Source: JAFGQU01 sp964483625
Lineage (GTDB): Bacteria; Omnitrophota; Gorgyraeia; Duberdicusellales; 4484-171
Assembly (NCBI GenBank): GCA_964483625.1
Contig: CAZABB010000052.1
Coordinates: forward strand, 1 to 9,802
Reading direction: 5' to 3'
Length of the DNA stretch: 9,802 nucleotides
The position numbers were made by a program, and so were the translations under genes. Under the pieces are notes generated by a model. The model was given only the letters and a program-made list of their open reading frames with translations, searched no databases and was not told the origin of the DNA. The stretch's first letter is position 1, and each line of letters begins with the position of its first letter. Below are positions 1 to 5,974 of the stretch, one piece after another.

Positions 1-1563
1 TTCTGGAACCGGCTTGCGATTGGCATCACCCGGTCCGGCCTTGAGCAGACCTTTCCCTTGGACGATGCCGAGCGGCAGGGTCTCCTGCCCGACTTCTTCC
101 GCCTGCGCGAGCAGCGGTCCGACGGCCCGGCGATCAGCCCCGGAACGGTCCAGGCGAACCTGGCCGAGGCGTACGGCAAAACGCCCGTTTACACGCTCGA
201 GCGGCTGTCGCCCGGCGGCATGCTGCTGCACGTACCCGGCGGCGTCGGCCGGGTGGAGCAGACGGGCACGTCGCTTCGGGTCGAGATTGACGGCTGGCCC
301 TCGCAGCCGTACTGGATTCGGCTGGTGCGCGTGCCCGAAAGGCCGAAGGTCGCGCTACACGGTGGCAAGGTGCTGGAAACCGACTATAATGAAGCGATCG
401 AAATCACTCCCGAATACATCTCTCCGTCGGGAGGAACCCGTTCTTTCACGGTGGAACCGCTGGAAGGATTTGAAAACGGCGTGGCAACAGCCCGGCTCAT
501 GTATCCCGACTGCGGCACGATCAAGATCAACGTATCGGAGATCGGTGAAGGAAACAAGGAAGGATCATCAGGCAGTATTACGTTTCTACCGGCATCGTTT
601 GAAATTACTCCGGAATCATTCTCCCATAAAGTATCTCAGCAATTCTCCCTGAACATCATGGCCCTGAACGCGCAGGGTGAAATCTGTTATAATTACGAAG
701 GATCGACGAATCTGACGCCCATCGCGGTATCTCCTTCCTCGCTCGAGGGAGGAACGATTTCACCGACGGCAGTCGCTTTCTCCGGAGGCGAAGCCGATGT
801 GGATATTTCTTATAATCGCTGGGGAACGATAAAAATTCAGGTCAGCGATTCGTCGGCTCCCCATCAAGCGGCCGAATCGAACCAGATCAACTTTACGGCG
901 TACGACATGAACCTGGCCATAGAATACCCTTCCGATCGCAGTTTCTTTTATACCGGGGAAACGTTTGACGTAACCGCCACGATGTTAGACGGGCAAGGCA
1001 ATCCTATTCCCAACTATCAAGGATCGGTACAGGTATCTTCACTCACCAGCCTGAACCTTCCCAGCCAATACACGTTCACCGGCGGCGATAACGGCAAGAA
1101 ACTATTCTCGGCAACCGCGCAAACCCCCGGGACGAACCAAATCTGGATCGAAGAAGCCGGCACCGGCCTTAAAAAACAGACCGAAACGTTCGATATTGTC
1201 CTGGGGACATTGATGGTCATCGCCCCGCCAGACGCCCCTATCGGTTCGGTGGAAGTTACCGTCGGCCTGGTCGATGAAAACGGAAATTACATCCAGGAGA
1301 ACGGCCTGACGGTTCTAATCCAGATCGACGAAGAAAATCCCGATGGCAGCGCGTATTCATCCAATACCGTGACCCCGATCCAGCTGCAAAACGGCAAAGC
1401 CGTCATTACGCTTTCCAACAGCGAAGCCGAAACGGTCACCTTAAGCCCGTATTCTTCCGATTATCAGTTTAATACTCAGGAAGGGCAGATTCGTTTTGGC
1501 CGGGTAGCCAAGAGCGGAATCGGAACGTCTCTCTGGCGCGAAATCAAGAAAATATTCGAATAA
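1..1563 (+). CDS. Ig-like repeat surface protein, 5' partial
   Basis: The reading frame is open from base 1, so the gene starts upstream; the first in-window start-like codon (TTG at 58) has no support as a true start. From about 361 to 1500 the protein reads as beta-sandwich (Ig-like) units. Four related stretches have the pattern ALxxxGxxxxNY: HGGKVLETDYN (~355-390), NAQGEICYNYEG (~667-702), DGQGNPIPNYQG (~988-1023) and DENGNYIQENG (~1273-1305). The first two units also share the ending GTIKINVSE / GTIKIQVSD. Such units are typical of large exported adhesins; that role is inferred. The protein ends with SLWREIKKIFE after the last unit. The first ~120 codons are much richer in G+C and show no Ig-like motif; they could be the end of an unrelated domain (a glycosidase-like C-terminal beta-sandwich is one guess) or sequence joined by assembly error. 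No membrane anchor is visible. The Ig-like part is well supported, the N-terminal part is not identified. Confidence 0.75.
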   Translation, partial: FWNRLAIGITRSGLEQTFPLDDAERQGLLPDFFRLREQRSDGPAISPGTVQANLAEAYGKTPVYTLERLSPGGMLLHVPGGVGRVEQTGTSLRVEIDGWPSQPYWIRLVRVPERPKVALHGGKVLETDYNEAIEITPEYISPSGGTRSFTVEPLEGFENGVATARLMYPDCGTIKINVSEIGEGNKEGSSGSITFLPASFEITPESFSHKVSQQFSLNIMALNAQGEICYNYEGSTNLTPIAVSPSSLEGGTISPTAVAFSGGEADVDISYNRWGTIKIQVSDSSAPHQAAESNQINFTAYDMNLAIEYPSDRSFFYTGETFDVTATMLDGQGNPIPNYQGSVQVSSLTSLNLPSQYTFTGGDNGKKLFSATAQTPGTNQIWIEEAGTGLKKQTETFDIVLGTLMVIAPPDAPIGSVEVTVGLVDENGNYIQENGLTVLIQIDEENPDGSAYSSNTVTPIQLQNGKAVITLSNSEAETVTLSPYSSDYQFNTQEGQIRFGRVAKSGIGTSLWREIKKIFE

Positions 1564-1570
1564 ATTTAAC

Positions 1571-1680
1571 GTCACACAGTCACATAGACACATAGTCACA
1601 CGCAAAAGATTGCATTTATCAATCCTTTCGGAATTATCTTCTTTCAAAAACGTGTGACATGTGACATGTGCCGTGTGACT
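1571..1680. repeat. Inverted arrays of a GTCACA octamer
   Basis: Positions 1571-1602 are four tandem 8-bp units: GTCACACA, GTCACATA, GACACATA and GTCACACG. Positions 1651-1679 carry the same motif on the opposite strand in units of 8, 7, 6 and 8 bp. The arms can pair: 1571-1577 with 1673-1679 (7 bp perfect), 1595-1602 with 1651-1658 (8 bp perfect), and two 5-bp CACAT/ATGTG stretches between, leaving a 48-nt loop. A run of five T follows at 1690-1694, so the element may act as a terminator for the upstream gene, but the long loop and the 10-nt gap before the T run are unlike a classical intrinsic terminator. It could instead be a dispersed intergenic repeat or a protein-binding array. Confidence 0.7.
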
Positions 1681-1763
1681 TCCTGTATATTTTTCTTGCC
1701 AGAACATCATTCTCATTGTAAAATTTTTGCGACATACAATAATCGTCGATCAATCGGTCTCTC

Positions 1764-2984
1764 ATGACACAAAACATATCTCCCCGAAAAAACCGAACCG
1801 CTTTCACGTTAATCGAATTGCTTATCGCCATTCTGATCATGGGGATCATGGCTACGGTAATTTATTTCAGCATGACGACGGCCCTGGAAAGCTGGGAAGA
1901 AACGCGGGCTCACCTTTCCCTGCAGAAAGTCATCACGCAATTAATGGATGATATCATCGGAAATGAATTCCGGTACGGACTCAAAGACAGCGTCGAGATC
2001 GTTTCGGCATCGTCGCGGAGCATTGAATTCATCCCGCCCTGGACCGACGACACCCATTCGGTTGCTCAGGCCGAATACGTGTACACCCTGAACCGGAAAA
2101 TGAAACCGGGATCGGGAACCCCGATCGCGGAGGTGGAACTATCGGAAACAAACCGGCATCAGGTCGTTCCGGTACACATTATCGAATTCGACGACAGCGA
2201 TCTCACCAAAGTAAGATTAGGCGTGCCGCTGCCGGAAGGAATACCGTTACGCTTCATCTTTCCGCCTGAACCGGAAGGCGCTGATGTCGTAAACAAACTG
2301 TGGTGGGACCAGAATGAACAGGAAGTCTATGTCTCCGATAAAGACGGTGCCCGCAGCCTTTCCGAAAATCTTCTGGGAGTACGTATCTCCAATCTTGCTT
2401 TTCGTTATTACGATAACGCCAACAGCATCCTGAACAAGGGGAGAAGCAGCCTGGGAAAAAAATCCTTATCCCTGATTACCGGAATCGAGATTATCCTTGA
2501 AGCGTCTCTGGATCATTACAAAGAAACGCTGGTAAACTTCGTTAATTTGCCCAATTCTCCGCGGCGCTCCGGATATCTTACGCTTCAGGAAGACATGCGC
2601 GTGGCGGTTCCCGACAGCCGCCATATTCACTCGCTCCTGTTAACCAACTTTAGCGGCGTTTCCAACAATGACGTTCTGGAACTTGAGTTCGATCCCGAAC
2701 GGGGAAAGACCTGGAAACTGATTGTGACGTTCAGCCGCTACGGATCTCAATCGGCCCGTATCGATCATTACTCGATCGAATATCCTACCCTGCAGGAAAT
2801 ATATTACGAAGCCCCCAAGGTCAACGTTTCCGTCGGGCTCGACCTGCTCACCCTGGGCCCCAACGGCCTCTATGATTACGACCTTGACAGCGATCTGGAA
2901 GACGTCGTAAATCTGGAGGGAGAAGTCATTATGCACGTCGTCCGCATGGATATCGAAGGAGCCGCCCTGTTCATCCGGCCCTGA
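1764..2984 (+). CDS. Oversized type IV prepilin-like / minor pseudopilin protein
   Basis: This 406-residue protein has a clear class III (prepilin-type) N-terminus. A short basic leader of 13 residues is followed by AFTLIELLIAILIMGIMA and a hydrophobic segment to about residue 36. Glu at +5 (residue 18), needed for N-methylation and subunit packing, is present. The residue before the cleavage site is Ala13, not the usual Gly. After the helix the protein has a long globular part with an acidic stretch YDYDLDSDLED near residues 372-382, which might bind a metal. Minor pseudopilins of the GspJ/PilW type are usually near 200 residues, so this is about twice as long. It probably occupies the tip of a pilus or pseudopilus whose machine is encoded just downstream. 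No good Shine-Dalgarno sequence precedes ATG 1764; the start was chosen because it gives a normal leader length. Confidence 0.8.
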   Translation: MTQNISPRKNRTAFTLIELLIAILIMGIMATVIYFSMTTALESWEETRAHLSLQKVITQLMDDIIGNEFRYGLKDSVEIVSASSRSIEFIPPWTDDTHSVAQAEYVYTLNRKMKPGSGTPIAEVELSETNRHQVVPVHIIEFDDSDLTKVRLGVPLPEGIPLRFIFPPEPEGADVVNKLWWDQNEQEVYVSDKDGARSLSENLLGVRISNLAFRYYDNANSILNKGRSSLGKKSLSLITGIEIILEASLDHYKETLVNFVNLPNSPRRSGYLTLQEDMRVAVPDSRHIHSLLLTNFSGVSNNDVLELEFDPERGKTWKLIVTFSRYGSQSARIDHYSIEYPTLQEIYYEAPKVNVSVGLDLLTLGPNGLYDYDLDSDLEDVVNLEGEVIMHVVRMDIEGAALFIRP

Positions 2985-3013
2985 GAACCATTTTTCATCC
3001 TTCAAAAAAAGTA

Positions 3014-3042
3014 TTGACACCTAATAAATGTCACTATATATT
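3014..3042 (+). promoter_or_regulatory. Sigma70-type promoter for the secretion/pilus operon
   Basis: A perfect -35 box TTGACA (3014-3019) and a strong -10 box TATATT (3037-3042) are separated by 17 bp, the optimal spacing. Transcription would start near 3049, giving a leader of about 90 nt before the GTG at 3138. It lies 30 bp after the stop of the prepilin gene and faces the MerR-type regulator gene, so it most likely drives the whole downstream operon. Confidence 0.75.
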
Positions 3043-3060
3043 GATAGGTGATACATGTAT
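3015..3060. promoter_or_regulatory. Dyads overlapping the promoter (possible operators)
   Basis: Three inverted repeats overlap the promoter. TGACA (3015-3019) and TGTCA (3029-3033) are separated by 9 bp and cover the -35 end and the spacer. CACCTA (3018-3023) and TAGGTG (3045-3050) flank the -10 box. ATACATGTAT (3051-3060) is a perfect 10-bp palindrome at or just after the predicted start site. MerR-family proteins bind dyads between -35 and -10, and the first gene of the operon encodes such a DNA-binding domain, so autoregulation is plausible. The 17-bp spacer is normal, whereas classical MerR-activated promoters have 19-20 bp, so repression would be as likely as activation. Confidence 0.45.
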
Positions 3061-3120
3061 TAACAAGTCCTAACAAACAATAATACTTGTCCTTCTTATC
3101 ACGCGGGACGCTGGCAGAGG

Positions 3121-3129
3121 AGGAGGTGA
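3121..3129 (+). promoter_or_regulatory. Strong ribosome binding site that decides the MerR start
   Basis: AGGAGGTGA is a full-length match to the anti-Shine-Dalgarno sequence and ends 8 nt before GTG 3138. It rules out the more distant in-frame TTG at 3087 as the start, and also GTG 3126, which lies inside the site. Confidence 0.85.
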
Positions 3130-3137
3130 AAAAGAAC

Positions 3138-3368
3138 GTGAACAAAAAACTGGTTTCCACCAAAGAACTGGCACGCGGCCTGGCGGTTTCCGTCGCAAGC
3201 GTAAATTATTATACCAACCTTGGCCTCTTTGATGTCACGGAACGAAAAGGGAATGTGCGTCTTTACGATCTGGCCAATGCAAAAAAGCGGTTTCGGAAAA
3301 TAAAAGAACTCCGGCGCCGGGGGTACTCGCTACGGGTTATTCAAAAAGAGTTAAATCAAAAGGGGTGA
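3138..3368 (+). CDS. Small MerR-type HTH transcriptional regulator
   Basis: This 76-residue protein is almost entirely one MerR-type winged helix-turn-helix. VSTKELARGLAVSVASVNYY (residues ~6-25) matches the first helices, where most relatives have the pattern GVSxxTIRYYE. LGLFDV, the wing segment with RLYDL, and IKELRRRGYSLRVIQKEL follow, which correspond to the GL, RxY and LGFSLxEI parts of the family. The dimerisation coiled coil and any effector-binding domain of full-length MerR proteins are missing, so no ligand can be predicted. The GTG start is fixed by the excellent ribosome binding site. It is the first gene after the operon promoter and only 16 nt before the pilM-like gene, so it probably controls its own operon. 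A role as a small excisionase-like DNA-binding protein is less likely, as nothing mobile is seen nearby. Confidence 0.8.
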   Translation: MNKKLVSTKELARGLAVSVASVNYYTNLGLFDVTERKGNVRLYDLANAKKRFRKIKELRRRGYSLRVIQKELNQKG

Positions 3369-3384
3369 GCTGCTTCTGCACATT

Positions 3385-5115
3385 ATGGAAAAAAATACCG
3401 ATGTAATTGATAAAATGAAAAACATGGCCGGGACGGTCATCGAAAAACTTTCCTCCCGTTTTAATCTCAAAGAAAGAACGTATCCCGTCCTTATCGACGT
3501 CGGAGAGAAAGAGATCACTCTCCTGCGTCTGGATAAAACCGCTCAAAAACCAACGACGATTACGGCGTTCGATCAGGAACCGTACGAAAAAGAAGATTCT
3601 CAAAAAGCCCAGGAATCTCTCAAAAGCCTCCTAGAACGCAACTCCGTTAATGAAAAAGAAGTTATCCTTACTCTTTCTCCGGAGGAAATCGAAATTTTTA
3701 ATTTTCTGCTCCCGAAGGTATCCGACAAAGAACTGAAAGAAGCCATCCGCTGGAAAATCACCCAGCTGAAACCCTTTAAACTTTCCATTAATCAGCTTCA
3801 CTACACGTACCATCCTTTCCTCGAGGAAGAAAACACAAATAAACGCCTCACGCAGCAGAATACTTTATTATTCTGCAGTCCCAAGAAAACCATCCAGGGT
3901 AAACTCTCTCTTTTAAACCGATGCGGCCTGAAAGCCTACCTGATAACGCCATCGCTGTTCGGCCTGTTCTTCTGGCGGATCCTGAAAAAAACATCCGCCC
4001 ACGAAGTACGGATATGGATACTGCTGGGAGACACCGCGAGTTACCTGCTGATCGAAAAACAGGGAATTCCGTTACTGATCAAGTCACTGTCGATAACTTC
4101 CCAGTATCTCACGCAACAGATCGCCAATATCATCCCCGCTGACGCGGGAGAAGCGGAAAAGCTAAAACTCCAATACGGCCTCAGCCTGTGGTCGGAAGGC
4201 GCCTCGGCCCCGGAATCGTCCGAGACAACGGAACAAAAGTTTATCCAGGTCTCTTACGGCCTGGCGTCGCTTTTGGAGAATCTGATCATCGAAATAGAAC
4301 ACACCTTTCACCAGCTCTCGCATCAGTTTCAGAACGTATCCCGGTTCGACCGGGTCTTTTTGTGCGGCGAGGGGATACGGATAAATAATATCCAGTCTTT
4401 TTTGCACACGAAACTGGGCGTTCCGGTGGAAACCATCAAAATCGACGAGCATCTTGTTTTGAATGATTCGGTAAAAAACAAAAAAGATGTCATCACTGAA
4501 GCGGCGGCCCATCTGGCCTTAACCGCGGCGACCCCGGCAGAAGTTTTTGGGAAATACCCGTATCTTAATTTTCTCCCCTCTCAGGAGTTCGCATCGAAAT
4601 CTTTCGCCGCCACCTTCACCAATCCGGTCAATATCGCGGTTATCCTGATCGGAGTCCTCATTCTGAACACCATCATGGGGACGTCGGCAGTGAAACAATA
4701 TTCCCGTCAAATCGAGGAACTGAAAACAACCCTTTCGGCGACTCAGAAAATGGTGACTTCTCTTCAGAAAAAACACCTGGCCCTGACCGAAAAAGAAGGG
4801 GACCTTCTGAAAAAAAGAATGTACCTCACCGAAAAAATGAAACTCCTGGAAAAATCATCGTCACGGAACCGCAACCTCTCTCAGATATTCGCCGATCTTT
4901 CGAAATCTTTTCCCGACGAAGTCCTGATTACCAAACTCATGCTCGCCAATCACCGCCTTTCCATTATCGGCACCACCGAAAAAACCGAACCGGTATTGGG
5001 GGTCATCGAAGAGTTAAAACGGCAGAAAGAATTTCGTGACGTGAATTTCAATTATTTCGAAAAAGATCCGAAGAAGAACTTGTATACCTTTGAAGCCATA
5101 GCGGAATTACGATGA
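3385..5115 (+). CDS. pilM: PilM-PilN fusion (GspL-like assembly protein)
   Basis: The 576-residue product joins two proteins that are usually separate in type IV pilus systems. Residues ~33-385 read as the actin-like cytoplasmic PilM fold: YPVLIDVGEKEITLLRL at the start, LPKVSDKELKEAIRWKI (109-125), a second core strand region WILLGDTASYLLIEKQGIPL (211-230) and RVFLCGEGIRINNIQSFL (323-340), the usual GGGxxxxG-like turn. A single membrane helix lies at ~414-432, then a coiled coil (~436-492) and a ferredoxin-like domain (~495-575), which is the layout of PilN. The overall order (cytoplasmic actin-like, one helix, periplasmic ferredoxin-like) is that of GspL of type II secretion. It should recruit the assembly ATPase and form the inner-membrane platform with the next gene product. 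The ribosome binding site is weak: GGGGTGA (3362-3368) lies 16 nt upstream of ATG 3385, at the stop of the regulator gene, so coupling is likely. The first 32 residues are a charged extension of unknown role. Confidence 0.88.
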   Translation: MEKNTDVIDKMKNMAGTVIEKLSSRFNLKERTYPVLIDVGEKEITLLRLDKTAQKPTTITAFDQEPYEKEDSQKAQESLKSLLERNSVNEKEVILTLSPEEIEIFNFLLPKVSDKELKEAIRWKITQLKPFKLSINQLHYTYHPFLEEENTNKRLTQQNTLLFCSPKKTIQGKLSLLNRCGLKAYLITPSLFGLFFWRILKKTSAHEVRIWILLGDTASYLLIEKQGIPLLIKSLSITSQYLTQQIANIIPADAGEAEKLKLQYGLSLWSEGASAPESSETTEQKFIQVSYGLASLLENLIIEIEHTFHQLSHQFQNVSRFDRVFLCGEGIRINNIQSFLHTKLGVPVETIKIDEHLVLNDSVKNKKDVITEAAAHLALTAATPAEVFGKYPYLNFLPSQEFASKSFAATFTNPVNIAVILIGVLILNTIMGTSAVKQYSRQIEELKTTLSATQKMVTSLQKKHLALTEKEGDLLKKRMYLTEKMKLLEKSSSRNRNLSQIFADLSKSFPDEVLITKLMLANHRLSIIGTTEKTEPVLGVIEELKRQKEFRDVNFNYFEKDPKKNLYTFEAIAELR

Positions 5116-5957
5116 TGAATATATTGCCCAGAAAACTGAACAATCGCGAGAAAACGCTGGCCGCGGCCTTCGCCGCGGTCATTCTCCTGCTCTTCTATCA
5201 ACAGATTATCTCCAAACCGCTGCGGCGGGAACTTTCTCAATTGCGATTCAATAAAATCAAGCTGACAAAAAAACTCCGGGAAACACAGGAAAGCTTCCCT
5301 AATATCGAAAGTCAGGTCGATAAAATCGAACGGCTTCAGAGCGAAGGGAACCTTCTCGTTGATCAGATTAAGGGAATCGAACGGAGCCTGATGAGCAAAG
5401 AAGATATCCCGCGGCTTCTGGGCGCGATAAACCGCCTGGGACAAGACGTCAACATTGTATCCATAAAACAACGCATCGAAGAATCTCCCGAGGTAAGCAA
5501 ACTGTATATCGAGGTAATTTACACCTCGCCCTTCCAGCTATCGATTCATTATTTAAACAACATTGATTCGACTTTGGATTTCTTGCGGATAGAAAAACTT
5601 GATTTCTCCCGGGGAGACAAAAACGTTCTTAATGAAATCACCTGCGTCGTATTGTTCTCGACAATCCTGGAACCGCAGGCACCGCGCAAAACGTTTCAGG
5701 TAGACCCTCAGGCGAATAAACTCACGGTCAAAAACGATCTTTTTTTCGGCGCGGGGCATAAAATTGCTTCACAAACGACAAATATTGATTTAAAATTAGA
5801 AGGGGTAACGTATAGTCCGAAAAATCCTATCGCGATCATCAACGGAGAAATTTACAAACTGAACGCGGACATCGAAGGATTTACCCTGGAGAGGATTTTC
5901 CCCGACCGGGTCGTATTACGGAAAGACGGACAGGAATATATTTTAGAACTGGAATAA
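5112..5957 (+). CDS. PilO/GspM-like protein with PilP/GspC-like C-terminal domain
   Basis: The 281-residue product has a short cytoplasmic tail, one membrane helix (~13-29), a coiled coil (~37-95) and a region fitting a ferredoxin-like fold (~98-187), the usual plan of PilO and GspM. After a linker, residues ~224-281 (IDLKLEGVTYSPKNPIAIIN, then GEIYKL, DIEGFTLERI, DRVVLRKDGQEYILEL) fit the small beta domain of PilP/GspC (HR domain) that contacts the N0 domain of the secretin. PilP is normally a separate lipoprotein, so this looks like a second fusion. The protein would pair with the PilN-like half of the previous product and connect the inner membrane to the secretin encoded next. ATG 5112 overlaps the previous stop (5113-5115), and an in-frame ATG at 5115 is equally possible; there is no strong ribosome binding site, so translational coupling is expected. 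Sequence similarity in these families is low, so the assignment rests on layout, context and the HR-like end. Confidence 0.8.
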   Translation: MMNILPRKLNNREKTLAAAFAAVILLLFYQQIISKPLRRELSQLRFNKIKLTKKLRETQESFPNIESQVDKIERLQSEGNLLVDQIKGIERSLMSKEDIPRLLGAINRLGQDVNIVSIKQRIEESPEVSKLYIEVIYTSPFQLSIHYLNNIDSTLDFLRIEKLDFSRGDKNVLNEITCVVLFSTILEPQAPRKTFQVDPQANKLTVKNDLFFGAGHKIASQTTNIDLKLEGVTYSPKNPIAIINGEIYKLNADIEGFTLERIFPDRVVLRKDGQEYILELE

Positions 5958-5960
5958 TAA

Positions 5961-5968
5961 GGAGGCGA
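5961..5968 (+). promoter_or_regulatory. Ribosome binding site of the secretin gene
   Basis: GGAGGCGA, preceded by AA, lies 6 nt before GTG 5975 and supports this start codon over the later ATG codons; the start also gives a normal signal peptide. Confidence 0.8.
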
Positions 5969-5974
5969 ATCACT

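Noticed and set aside
14..652. Long open frame in frame 2 overlapping the first gene
   Set aside because: It overlaps the Ig-like gene in another frame, begins in the GC-rich part where stop codons are rare, and gives an Arg/Ser/Pro-rich product without recognisable motifs.
1571..1680. CRISPR-like array
   Set aside because: Units are 8 bp, contiguous and partly inverted; there are no spacers of constant length and no cas genes nearby.
1696..1740. Promoter for the prepilin gene (TTGCCA or TTGTAA with TACAAT)
   Set aside because: TACAAT at 1735-1740 is a fair -10 box, but no -35-like hexamer lies 16-18 bp upstream; TTGTAA is only 13 bp away and TTGCCA is far too distant.
1441..1849. Minus-strand open frames across the 1564-1763 gap
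   Set aside because: They run through the GTCACA repeat arrays and into coding sequence of both flanking genes; the translation is low-complexity in Cys, His and Thr and has no family signature.
2985..3013. Intrinsic terminator after the prepilin gene
   Set aside because: There are T and A runs but no stable GC-rich hairpin in front of a T run.
3087..3137. TTG 3087 as the start of the MerR-type protein
   Set aside because: No ribosome binding site precedes it, the extra residues match nothing in the MerR domain, and a perfect site precedes GTG 3138.
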